Shown here: one piece after another, positions 39,568-47,631 of the stretch | How the letters are laid out: each line of letters begins with the position of its first letter | Position numbering within the stretch: position 1 is the first letter of the stretch | DNA from: Roseiarcus sp963748545 | Lineage (GTDB): Bacteria > Pseudomonadota > Alphaproteobacteria > Rhizobiales > Beijerinckiaceae | Length of the DNA: 64,000 nt | Direction: 5' to 3' | Assembly (NCBI GenBank): GCA_963748545.1 | Contig: CAVVJO010000020.1 | Location: 1 to 64,000, forward strand | The notes under the pieces: generated by a model | Told to the model about the DNA's origin: nothing | The model's input: only the letters and a program-made list of their open reading frames with translations | Databases searched by the model: none | Program-made: the position numbers and the translations under genes

Positions 39568-40769
39568 TTCTGAAAACGCGCGAGCGCGTCGTGTTGAAAA
39601 TGTGACAGGGCGTCGCGGATCGCGCCGCCGGCAAGCTCAATTCCCGCGTCAAAAGCGCGCCGCGTCAGTCCGCCGAGCGGCACATCCGCGCCCGTCTTCA
39701 GGGGGACGTCGGCCACCAGCATATCGTCGCGCCAGATTTTCAAATGTCCCTCGTCCTTGCCCTTCTCCACCGGCGCCGCCACCGGCCCCGTGTAGACGAT
39801 CTTGGCGACGATCTTGCCCGTCTCGCCATGGGGAACAAACATCACGATCGGCCGGTCGCTGACCAGCGGCACCTCGCCCGCCTGTCCTCCGTATACGGAC
39901 GCCGCGCCGATCTTTTCCCCCGCGTCCCACACGGTGCGGCGGTCGAACGCGTGGAAGCCGTAGCCGATCAGCTTGCGCGCCTCTTCGACCCGCTCGGTCG
40001 CGGTCTTCACGCCGTAGGTGACGACAAGCAGACGCCAGCCGTCCTGGATCGCCGATCCGACGAGCCCAAACCCGCCGTCCGACACGTCCGCGGCTTTTAG
40101 CCCGTCGACGCCAAGGTCCATCGTCAGCAAGGGATTGCGGTTGAGCTGGCGGATTTTGTTCCAGGTGAACTCTTTCTCGCCGAAGTAGTGATAATCCTCC
40201 GGATATTCGCGAATGACGAAGGCGGCGAGCAGCGCCATATCGCGCGCCGTCGTATGCGCGGCGGGATCGACCGTTCCCCGGGGATCGGTGAAATGGGAAT
40301 GGCTCATGCCGATCTCCGCCGCCCGCGTGTTCATGAGGTCCGCGAACGCCGCTTCCGACCCCGCAATCCCTTCGGCGAGAGTCATCGCCGCGTCGTTGCC
40401 CGACTGGACGATCAACCCGCGCAGCAGGTCGTCGATCCGCACATGGCTCTTCACGGCAAGGAACATCGCGGGCCCCTTCGCATGGGCCCCGCCCTCGCGC
40501 CACGCCTTCTCAGAGACCTCGAAAACGTCGTCGAGGTGAAAATGGCCCTCCTTCAATTCGTGAAAGACGACCTCGGCCGTCAAGAGCTTGGCGGTCGAAC
40601 CAGGCTGCGTCGGCTGGTCGGCGTTCTTGTCGTAGAGGACTGCGGCGCTGTCGTAATCTTCGATCAGCGCAATGTCGGCGCTCGAGGCGAACGTCTCGGC
40701 CGCCTCCGCCCCGACGGAAGGCGAGAGGCAGGCGACAATCAGCGCAAGACTGAGCCAGATCAGACGCAC
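39564..40769 (-). CDS. D-alanyl-D-alanine carboxypeptidase family protein (KTG motif altered)
   Basis: Low-molecular-weight penicillin-binding protein of the DacA/DacC type (S11), which trims cell-wall stem peptides in the periplasm. With the GTG start at 40769 the signal is MRLIWLSLALIVACLSPSVG then AEA. SxxK is QPGSTAKLLTAE (Ser58, Lys61), SxN is QSGNDAA (123-125). The third motif, normally KTG, reads DGLKAADVSDGG, so Thr and Gly of KTG are Ala. The rest (FGLVGSAIQDGWRLLVVTYG, ARKLIGYGFHAF) is family-typical. It may be a weakly active or inactive paralog. A longer in-frame start to 40997 adds no family sequence. Second gene of the rlpA-dac-tmk-holB run. Confidence 0.88.
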   Translation of the reverse strand: MRLIWLSLALIVACLSPSVGAEAAETFASSADIALIEDYDSAAVLYDKNADQPTQPGSTAKLLTAEVVFHELKEGHFHLDDVFEVSEKAWREGGAHAKGPAMFLAVKSHVRIDDLLRGLIVQSGNDAAMTLAEGIAGSEAAFADLMNTRAAEIGMSHSHFTDPRGTVDPAAHTTARDMALLAAFVIREYPEDYHYFGEKEFTWNKIRQLNRNPLLTMDLGVDGLKAADVSDGGFGLVGSAIQDGWRLLVVTYGVKTATERVEEARKLIGYGFHAFDRRTVWDAGEKIGAASVYGGQAGEVPLVSDRPIVMFVPHGETGKIVAKIVYTGPVAAPVEKGKDEGHLKIWRDDMLVADVPLKTGADVPLGGLTRRAFDAGIELAGGAIRDALSHFQHDALARFQK

Positions 40770-40962
40770 TGGTTTTCCTTGGGGACGGCGCTCCCTGCGG
40801 CGCTTCTTCGGACAGTTTGGGATGGGCGGCAATGTCCTGCCGAACTTTGACAATACCGCGACAAACCGGCGGTGAGAGATGCGATTCCATCGAGACGCGT
40901 CTCGCTTTCCATTCCAAGGCGCGGCAATTTTGAGAACTCCGCCGCGCACTGCGACCGGCAGG

Positions 40963-42093
40963 TCAGTCGTCGAGTTGGGAGGGTTTGACTTTATCAAGCG
41001 CGCCGTGCGTGAGGCGCTTCACTCGGTCGGATGACGGGTCGGCGAAGTAAAGCGCTCTTTCGGCGCTGGCTTGCAACTCCGGCCGCCTTGGCGGCAAAAC
41101 CGCGACGGCGGTGCGCGGGAGCGTCGCTGGGGCGGTGGAAGCGACCCCCGACGATCCGTGACTCTCTCCGAGATCGAAGGGACGCGGCGGCGGAAGCGGG
41201 ACGGGTCCGCGCGGCTGGCGGACTTCGATAGAGGCCGGCGGCCTGACCGGCTCGGGCGTCGGCGCCTGTTCGGCCGCCGCGACCTCGACGGCCGCCGGAA
41301 CCGGGGGCGGCGCGACCGGCGCCGGGCTCGGCGCGGGTGCGGCCACCGCGGCGGGCGGCGTGTAGTCGCCGCCGCCGAACAATCCGCCGAAGAGCGATGG
41401 CGTGGGCGGCGGGTTTTCGGCGACCATCGTCGCCTCCGCGTAACCGTCGAGATGCGCGGGCGAGCCGTCGGTGCGGAGCGAAGCGAGCAGCGCGTTGTCG
41501 TCCGAACCTTCCATCGGCGCCCGGCCGACATATTCGACCTTGATCTTGGCGGTGCCGGCACCCTTAAAACCGAGCACGTCCGCGGCGCGCGACGACACGT
41601 CCATCACCCGACCGCCGTGATAGGGCCCGCGATCGTTGACGCGCACGATGACCGAATAGCCATTGGCAAGGTTGGTCACCCGAGCATAGCTCGGCAGCGG
41701 CATGGTCGGATGGGCCGCTGTGATCGAGCCCATGTCATAGACCTCGCCGTTGGCGGTGCGGCGACCGTGAAAGGCGGCCCCGTACCAGGAGGCCATGCCG
41801 ACGACGCTGTAGGACGACATTTCGGACGGCACATAGGTGTGGCCGGCGACATGGTAGGGATGGCCGACTAGGTACTGGCCGCCGCCTTTGGGGATGGGTT
41901 GGCCGTCCGCAATCATCTTGGGACTGGCGTGACCGTACTTCTTTTCCGAAAAATACTCGTGCCCGTGCGCGTAATGCTGCTGCGCGGTCGGGGTAGCGCA
42001 TCCGGAGAGCGCGACAGCGAGACAAAACCCAGCCGACCCGAGTCCCGCGCATCTGACCGCGACGGGGCGTATGTCATGACGCGATACGCTCAT
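40963..42093 (-). CDS. rlpA: RlpA-family septal lytic transglycosylase
   Basis: Outer-membrane lipoprotein related to the murein lytic transglycosylase RlpA. Lipobox LSGC around residues 30-33; the double-psi beta-barrel is VVGMASWYGAAFHGRRTANG, EVYDMGSITAAHPTMPLPSY, VTNLANGYSVIVRVNDRGPY and DVSSRAADVLG, with the conserved WYG and NDRGPY. A long Pro/Ala-rich linker (residues about 220-330) follows, but the usual C-terminal SPOR domain is absent. First gene of the rlpA-dac-tmk-holB run (194-base gap to the carboxypeptidase). Confidence 0.92.
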   Translation of the reverse strand: MSVSRHDIRPVAVRCAGLGSAGFCLAVALSGCATPTAQQHYAHGHEYFSEKKYGHASPKMIADGQPIPKGGGQYLVGHPYHVAGHTYVPSEMSSYSVVGMASWYGAAFHGRRTANGEVYDMGSITAAHPTMPLPSYARVTNLANGYSVIVRVNDRGPYHGGRVMDVSSRAADVLGFKGAGTAKIKVEYVGRAPMEGSDDNALLASLRTDGSPAHLDGYAEATMVAENPPPTPSLFGGLFGGGDYTPPAAVAAPAPSPAPVAPPPVPAAVEVAAAEQAPTPEPVRPPASIEVRQPRGPVPLPPPRPFDLGESHGSSGVASTAPATLPRTAVAVLPPRRPELQASAERALYFADPSSDRVKRLTHGALDKVKPSQLDD

Positions 42094-43212
42094 CGACGCT
42101 CACTTGCACGCGGCGTCCGACCTTCAGCCGAGATCCCTCGACCGATCGTCACGGAGCGCCACCTTACGAAATCCATAACGCTGCTTGGCACTCTTGATCC
42201 CGCTTCGTTTCGATTTCGCTAACGAATCAAGCCGCTTCCCGCAGCCATTTGGCCCACAAGGCCACGCGTTACGGGCCCTGTCGCTGTTTCATGCGACCGA
42301 GTCAAGCCGAGACGCCGGAGACTCGCCGTTCAGGCCCTGCGCGGCTCGCCGCAGGAGCGGGCCGACCCTGCACACCTGCCGTGCAATGAAGGCAAGAAAG
42401 TGGCCGGCCTGCGGCCCGCGACGGCGGCAAATCGTAGCGGCGGCTCGACGGCGCGGCCGACAGCCGAGGTGACGAAGGACCACTTCGGAAGAAAAAGACA
42501 ACGGCGGTCGGATGCATGCCTCCGACCGCCAAGTTGCGGGAAGCTTGAGGATCTCCGGAAGGCAGAAGCCTTCCGGGTGGTGCGGACCCGTCGCCTCCCT
42601 GTGGCCGCAGCGCGAAAGGTAAGAGGGGGTTCAGAACCCTTCGCTTCCGAACTCTCTGTTCGGGGGCGGCTCGCTGACTCGAATGTAGGCAGGATCGTAG
42701 TCGTACGCAACAGAAAAGGCCGCGTTTCGTCATAAAGTTTTCATGCCTGAGATGATTTGGCGCCGCGTGTAAACACACGCACGCGTGAGAAAATCCTCTC
42801 GGGCTGGTGGGGCAAGACTGCTCGCTCGGAACGGATCCGCGTCACCTTCAATGAGACTACATAAGCTTTCCCTCTTTCTTGCGACACAAGAAGAGGGCGT
42901 GGCCTAAACAAATAGAGCTGTCAACACACGTTCGACCGCACCGGGCGGCCTGCAGTCCGCCCGGAGCTGTCTGAGCCGTTCGCGACCGCGCTAGCGTGTC
43001 GGCCCTCACGACCTGCCGCAAAGACTACGGGGCGGATACGCATGACGGGAAGGGCGCCAATCGCCTCTCCCGTGGCGCAAATTGTCGCACCGACCGGGAA
43101 CGCCGTCCGGCGCGGCGGATGGCCCGCAACCGGCGCTTGGCGCGCCGGACTACCCGCGGGTCGAGGCGCTCCCTATGTCGAGGGCTCGGATTGCCGTTCG
43201 GGGTTTGCGTCG
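42094..43212. other. Long intergenic region upstream of rlpA
   Basis: About 1.1 kb with no convincing protein gene and no tRNA. The notable content is the hairpin cluster at 42484-42664 (listed separately). There is also a GC-rich hairpin CCGGGCGG / CCGCCCGG near 42941-42964 and a CCTCTTTCTTG / CAAGAAGAGG hairpin near 42871-42898. The right part (42960-43212) is open in several frames but weakly coding. Confidence 0.5.
42484..42664 (-). ncRNA. Candidate structured RNA ending in a terminator
   Basis: Four hairpins lie in about 160 bases: CCGAAC / GTTCGG (42647-42663), GGGTT / AACCC (42627-42639), a perfect nine-base stem CCGGAAGGC / GCCTTCCGG (42555-42576), and a perfect ten-base stem GGCGGTCGGA / TCCGACCGCC (42503-42530). 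On the minus strand the last stem is followed by a CTTTTTCTTCC tract, so it would end a leftward transcript. I cannot assign it to a known family. Start is unknown. It lies upstream of rlpA on the same strand but ends before it. Confidence 0.4.
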
Positions 43213-43491
43213 ATGCCTGAAAGAACCCTTGATCCCGTCGAATGGGAATTGGTACGCGCGGACATCGCCATGGAGAAAGCGCGCCTGAGAGCCAACGGCG
43301 ATTGGTCCGAATGGGAGGCGCACCAGGCGCAAACGAACGCCCGTATCGCCGCCCATGCCGCCTCGATCGAGAAACTCCGCCGCGCGGCGGAGCGAGGGCA
43401 TCGCGTGAGCGAGGACGAACGCATCGCGTGGTGGTGGGCGCTGCGCACCCGCGATCTGTCTTTCCTCAGCTCCCCGCCGCGAAGACGCTAG
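43213..43491 (+). CDS. Hypothetical protein, 92 residues
   Basis: Charged helical protein, no signal peptide: MPERTLDPVEWELVRADIAM, then ANGDWSEWEAHQAQTNARIA, EKLRRAAERGHRVSEDERIA and WWWALRTRDLSFLSSPPRRR at the end. No family recognised. Start at 43213 is chosen as the ATG nearest the conserved-looking helical part; the frame is open further upstream to 43042. The stop overlaps the convergent sugar-porter stop by four bases (CTAG). Confidence 0.5.
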   Translation: MPERTLDPVEWELVRADIAMEKARLRANGDWSEWEAHQAQTNARIAAHAASIEKLRRAAERGHRVSEDERIAWWWALRTRDLSFLSSPPRRR

Positions 43492-44936
43492 CGCGATCCG
43501 GCGCCGCCCCGCTTTGCCGCCGTCCGCGGCCAGAACCCCTCGATCTGTTCGAGCGAGCGGCCTTTCGTCTCCGGCACGCGAAGATAGACCCAGACGAGGC
43601 CAAACGCGCAGAAGATCGCAAAGAGCCAGAACGTCGAGGCGATCCCGATCGCCTTGACGAGCGACAGAAAAAACTCGCTGACCAGGAAGGCCGCGCCCCA
43701 GTTGACCGCGGTCGCAAACGCCACCGCGCGTCCGCGCACGACGCCGGGATAGATCTCGTTGATCACCGTCCAGGTCACCGGTCCCAACGAGAAGGCGAAA
43801 GAGATGATGAAGACGGCCAGCGCGGCCATCGTCACGACGCCCATCGTCGTGCTGTGAACGGAACCCGCGGCGGGTATCTCCCGGAACGCCGCCCCGACCG
43901 CGGCGAGGCTGAGGCCCATGCCGACGAGGCCGGCGAGGAGGAGAGGCCTACGTCCCAGCCGGTCTATGAAGACGACGGCGATGAACGTCGCCAGCAGGTT
44001 CACGCCGCCGATCGCCCAGGTGGTGGCTTCGGTCTGCGCAGCGGGCGTGGTGAAGCCGGCGGCGGAAAAGATGCGGTCGGAATAGTAGATAATCGCGTTG
44101 ATGCCGGTGATCTGCTGCAGAACGGCGAGCCCGAGGCCGACCTCGAGCGGCCGTCTCCAGCGCGCCGCGAAAACCTCCCGCCAGGACGCCTTCTTCTCAA
44201 CTTCGGTCCGTACGGCGGCGGCTATGGTTTTCAGCCGTGCGTCGACGTCGATTCCCGGTTGTAGCTGGGCCAGGGTCCGACGCGCGTCTTCGAGGCGCCC
44301 GACCTTGACGAACCAGCGCGGAGATCCCGCCGCGGGGAGGACGGCGAGAAAAAGGAGCAGCCCGGGAGCGGCGGACAACCCCAGCATCAAGCGCCATCCC
44401 TCAGCGCCGGCGAGCGCCTGATCTGCGAAGTAGGCGAGGAAGATGCCGATGGTGATGGCGAGTTGGTAGCAGGAAATGAATTGGCCGCGCTGCCGGGCGG
44501 GCGCGAGCTCGGCGGCGTAGAGCGGGGCGGCGACCGCGGCCACGCCCACGCCGAATCCGACCAGCAAGCGGCCGATGACCAGAATGGGAACATTTGGGGC
44601 GAAAGCCTGGACCGTCGCTCCGACGACGAACAGCGCCGCGGCGCTCAAAAGCGCCCATCTCCGGCCGAACTGGTCGGCCACCTCGCCGCCTGCGAGCGAG
44701 CCGAACAGCGCGCCGAGGGTCACCCAACTGGTCACGATCTCGAGCGCGAGCGCGCCGAGCGTGAATTCCTTCTGAATGCCGAGAAGGGCGCCGGATATGA
44801 CGCCTTGATCGTAGCCGAACAGCCCGCCCGCAAGGATGACGACGAGGACGATGCTGATCGTCCAGACCATCGGCAACCGGCCGGTGACGAGATCGTCCAA
44901 TTCATGCGGCGCCGGCCCCGGCAGGATCTCGGCCAA
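43488..44936 (-). CDS. MFS sugar porter family transporter
   Basis: Inner-membrane sugar:proton symporter of the XylE/GalP group, about 482 residues, 12 membrane helices. Hallmarks are ILAGGLFGYDQGVISGALLG in helix 1, a PESPRW-like motif (PAAGSPRWFVKVGR), DRLGRRPLLLAG, and PETKGRSLEQIE near the C-terminus. The TTG at 44936 (GGGGGAG seven bases upstream) is preferred; ATG 44870 directly before helix 1 is the alternative. The sugar is not predictable, but xylose, arabinose or glucose are likely. Confidence 0.9.
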   Translation of the reverse strand: MAEILPGPAPHELDDLVTGRLPMVWTISIVLVVILAGGLFGYDQGVISGALLGIQKEFTLGALALEIVTSWVTLGALFGSLAGGEVADQFGRRWALLSAAALFVVGATVQAFAPNVPILVIGRLLVGFGVGVAAVAAPLYAAELAPARQRGQFISCYQLAITIGIFLAYFADQALAGAEGWRLMLGLSAAPGLLLFLAVLPAAGSPRWFVKVGRLEDARRTLAQLQPGIDVDARLKTIAAAVRTEVEKKASWREVFAARWRRPLEVGLGLAVLQQITGINAIIYYSDRIFSAAGFTTPAAQTEATTWAIGGVNLLATFIAVVFIDRLGRRPLLLAGLVGMGLSLAAVGAAFREIPAAGSVHSTTMGVVTMAALAVFIISFAFSLGPVTWTVINEIYPGVVRGRAVAFATAVNWGAAFLVSEFFLSLVKAIGIASTFWLFAIFCAFGLVWVYLRVPETKGRSLEQIEGFWPRTAAKRGGAGSR

Positions 44937-45009
44937 TGTGCGTCTCCCCCATGCAAATCGGAAAGCTGCGGCTCGAATAGCCTTATTCGAGCGAGCCTTT
45001 CCAACCAGT

Positions 45010-45840
45010 CTAACCGGGCGGCCGCGGGTCCGCCATGCCGACAAGCTCGAAGCTCAGCGCGCGCAGGCGCTTGCGCGCAGCGGCGTCGTAAGCCTGGGCG
45101 TCGGCCTGCGCTTCGCGCTTGCCGTTGAAATAGAGGCCGGTTCGCCCATCGAGCGCGGGCGAGGCGACGAGCTGAAGAATTGCTTCGCCGCCTTCCTCGA
45201 CGCTGCTGATCGGTTGCGCGCCGCTCGCGCGAACCATGGTCGTGTCCATGTAGGTCGCCGGATGCAGCGCGTTGACCGTCACGTTGCGGCCGTTCAGCTC
45301 CTTGGCCAGGTCGACGGTGAACAGGATCTGGGCGAGCTTCGACTGGCGATAGGCGCGGCCGCCGTTGTAGCCGCGGGTCAGCATCACGTCGGAGAAGTCG
45401 ATCGTCTGTTGCCCGGCGGAGGCGACGTTGACGATCCGGGCGGGCGCGCGCTTCTCGATTTCAGGGAGCAGGAGCCTGGCGAGCAGGAAGCCCGCGAGAT
45501 AATTGACCGCGAACCGCAGCTCGTAGCCGTCGGCGCTGACCTCGCGCGCGTTTCCGGCCGTCCCGATCCCGGCGTTGTTGACCAAGACGTCGAGACCGTC
45601 GGTTTCTCGCCGCACGGCCTCGGCGAGCCCGCGCACCTGAGCCAGCGAGGCGAGATCGGCCTGAAGGAACGTCGCCGCGCCGCCCGCTTTGGCGATGTTC
45701 GCGACAACCGCCTCGCCCCTCGTTCGGTCGCGTCCTTGGATCAACACGCGCGCGCCGTCCGCTGCGAGCCGTTCCGCGACCCAGCGCCCGACGCCGTCGG
45801 TCGAGCCGGTGACGAGGATAGTCTTGCCTTCGACGGTCAT
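45010..45840 (-). CDS. SDR-family oxidoreductase (retinol-dehydrogenase-like)
   Basis: A 276-residue short-chain dehydrogenase of the WWOX/RDH-like branch: KTILVTGSTDGVGRWVAERL (NADP site), LADLASLAQVRGLAEAVRR-type ADLAS block, VLVNNAGIGTAGNA, IVNVASAGQQ, and the active-site AYRQSKLAQI. C-terminal extension ends GMADPRPPG. Upstream of the sugar porter on the same strand, 73 bases from the porter's TTG start. Upstream gap carries palindrome copy B. Confidence 0.9.
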   Translation of the reverse strand: MTVEGKTILVTGSTDGVGRWVAERLAADGARVLIQGRDRTRGEAVVANIAKAGGAATFLQADLASLAQVRGLAEAVRRETDGLDVLVNNAGIGTAGNAREVSADGYELRFAVNYLAGFLLARLLLPEIEKRAPARIVNVASAGQQTIDFSDVMLTRGYNGGRAYRQSKLAQILFTVDLAKELNGRNVTVNALHPATYMDTTMVRASGAQPISSVEEGGEAILQLVASPALDGRTGLYFNGKREAQADAQAYDAAARKRLRALSFELVGMADPRPPG

Positions 45841-45857
45841 GCGATTTTCATCTCCCC

Positions 45858-45947
45858 GGAGGGGTGCGCGTGGCGCGCGCCCTCAAGCTTTCCTACCAGG
45901 GCGCGTCCGTCGGGTCTCGTTTATAGGGCGGCGAGACACCGCCCTCC
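45858..45947 (+). repeat. Paired-palindrome element, copy B
   Basis: Unit Y-like GGAGGGGTGCGCGTGGCGCG (continuing CGCCCTC) at 45858-45884 and unit Z GGGCGGCGAGACACCGCCCT (then CC) at 45926-45947. Forward orientation, between the tandem SDR and DUF427 genes. The stretch after unit Z (CGATCTCGC) also resembles that of copy D (CGATTTCGC). Confidence 0.65.
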
Positions 45948-45976
45948 GATCTCGCCCCCTTTTGGCGGCGAGGACT

Positions 45977-46336
45977 TTAGGCGCGCAAAACCTCCACCCG
46001 GTTGGGATAGAACGCCAGATGCGAGGCGATCTCGCCAACGCCGCCTTTGGGCGTCTCGTAGGTCCAGACCGCGTTGTCGTCGCGGTCATGGCCGTCGCGG
46101 ATTGAAAAGTAATTGGCCTCGCCCTTGAAGGGGCAGGTGGTGACGCGCTCGGTGCGTTCGAGAAGATCCATGCGGACGTCCTCGCGCGGAATGTACGCGA
46201 CGGGCTTGTATCCGGCCTCGGCGAGTTCGAGCGCGCGGGTTGTCTCGCCGATCGTGCGTCCGCGCCAGATGACGCGCACGCGGCCCTCGATTGGCGAGAT
46301 CGTAATCGGATGATCCTTCGTGCCAGCTTCCGTCAT
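45977..46336 (-). CDS. DUF427 domain protein
   Basis: A 119-residue cytoplasmic protein of the DUF427 family, function unknown. Family blocks are VRVIWRGRTIGETTRALELA, PREDVRMDLL, TCPFKGEANYFSIRDG, VWTYETPKGGVGEIASHLAF and YPNRVEVLR. The ATG at 46336 has GGAGCGG upstream. Small stand-alone gene. Confidence 0.88.
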   Translation of the reverse strand: MTEAGTKDHPITISPIEGRVRVIWRGRTIGETTRALELAEAGYKPVAYIPREDVRMDLLERTERVTTCPFKGEANYFSIRDGHDRDDNAVWTYETPKGGVGEIASHLAFYPNRVEVLRA

Positions 46337-46373
46337 TGGCCGCTCCTTCCTGCTTTTTCCGTTGCGGAATAGA

Positions 46374-47354
46374 TCATTCGTGCCCGGTAACCATTTTTGG
46401 GCGATAGGGTTCCTCAAGTCTGGCGATCGTCGGGGCGTCGAGCTTGAGCTCGGTCGCGGCAAGAGCGTCGGCGAGGTGGTGCGGCTTCGAAGCGCCGATG
46501 ATCGGCGCGGTCACGTAGGGCTTCGACAGCACCCAGGCCAGCGCCACGATCGCGGGCTTCGTTCCCAGCGCCTCCGCGGTTTCGTTGACCCGCTTGCGGA
46601 TCGCCTCGTCCTGGGGCGAACCGAGCCCGAGGGTGACGCTGAACGGATCGGTGCGGCCGCGCACGGTTGAAGCGTCCGCGCCGACACCAGATCCCGCAAG
46701 ATAGCCGCGCGCCATCGGCGACCATGGAATGACCGCAATATTCTCGAACGCGCAGAACTTCATCATCTCGCGCTCTTCCTCGCGATAGACGAGGTTGTAG
46801 TAGTTCTGCATCGAGACGAACTCGGCGTGGCCGCGCGCCCGGGCGATGTCGATCATGCGGGCGAACTGCCACGCGTACATCGACGAGGCGCCGACATAGA
46901 GCGCCTTGCCGGCGCGCACGACATCATTCAGCGCCTCAAGCGTCTCCTCCATCGGGGTCAGCGGGTCGAAGCGATGGATCTGGTAAAGATCAACGTAATC
47001 CGTCCCGAGGCGCTTCAGCGACGCGTCGATCCCTTCGAGAATGTGCTTGCGCGACAAGCCCTTGGCGTTGGGGCCTGAACCCATTGCGCCATGCACCTTG
47101 GTGGCGATCACCACTTCGGCGCGCTTGGCGTAGTCCTTGAGCGCGCGCCCGACAATCTCCTCGCTCGCGCCCTGCGAGTAAACATCGGCCGTATCGAAGA
47201 AGGTGATCCCCTTCTCCAGCGCTTCGCGGATGAACGGCCGCGAGGCCTCCTCCTCCAGCACCCACTCGCGCCACGTGCGCGAGCCGTAGGTCATGCAGCC
47301 GAGACAGAGCCTCGACACCCGCATGCCCGTCTTTCCGAACTTGACGTAATCCAT
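46374..47354 (-). CDS. Aldo/keto reductase
   Basis: A 326-residue NAD(P)H-dependent reductase of the YajO/Tas-like group: MDYVKFGKTGMRVSRLCLGC, TFFDTADVYSQGASEEIVGR (Asp/Tyr), VVIATKVHGAMGSGP (Lys), YVDLYQIHRFDPLTPMEETL (His), MIDIARARGHAEFVSMQNYY and VIPWSPMARGYLAG. Start MDYVKF at 47354. Tandem with DUF427. Confidence 0.93.
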   Translation of the reverse strand: MDYVKFGKTGMRVSRLCLGCMTYGSRTWREWVLEEEASRPFIREALEKGITFFDTADVYSQGASEEIVGRALKDYAKRAEVVIATKVHGAMGSGPNAKGLSRKHILEGIDASLKRLGTDYVDLYQIHRFDPLTPMEETLEALNDVVRAGKALYVGASSMYAWQFARMIDIARARGHAEFVSMQNYYNLVYREEEREMMKFCAFENIAVIPWSPMARGYLAGSGVGADASTVRGRTDPFSVTLGLGSPQDEAIRKRVNETAEALGTKPAIVALAWVLSKPYVTAPIIGASKPHHLADALAATELKLDAPTIARLEEPYRPKMVTGHE

Positions 47355-47631
47355 CGCCCCAGGTCCTCCGGTTGCGCCGATCCTAAAACCTTTCCTAGGG
47401 TCGCGGCGAAGTTGAGGCCGGCGGAAGGGGTCAAGAAATCGTGAACGGGAAGCGGGCTTGGGGCGTCTGGGTCGATCCCGGCCGGCGCGAGCGGCAACTT
47501 GGGCGGCAAGGAAAAGGGGAACGTCCGCGACGAGACGCTGAGGCGCATCCGGTTCCTCAGCGACATCGACGTCGCGGCGCTGAGCGGCCGGCGAGCCCGG
47601 TCGCAAACGCCGTGCGCTCGGTCCTCCGCCG

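Noticed and set aside
42094..43212. tRNA, tmRNA, 6S, SRP or RNase P RNA in the long gap
   Set aside because: No cloverleaf or CCA end, no ANDNYA-like tag codons, no GGAAGCAG SRP loop, and no RNase P core were seen; the hairpins are left as an unassigned candidate.
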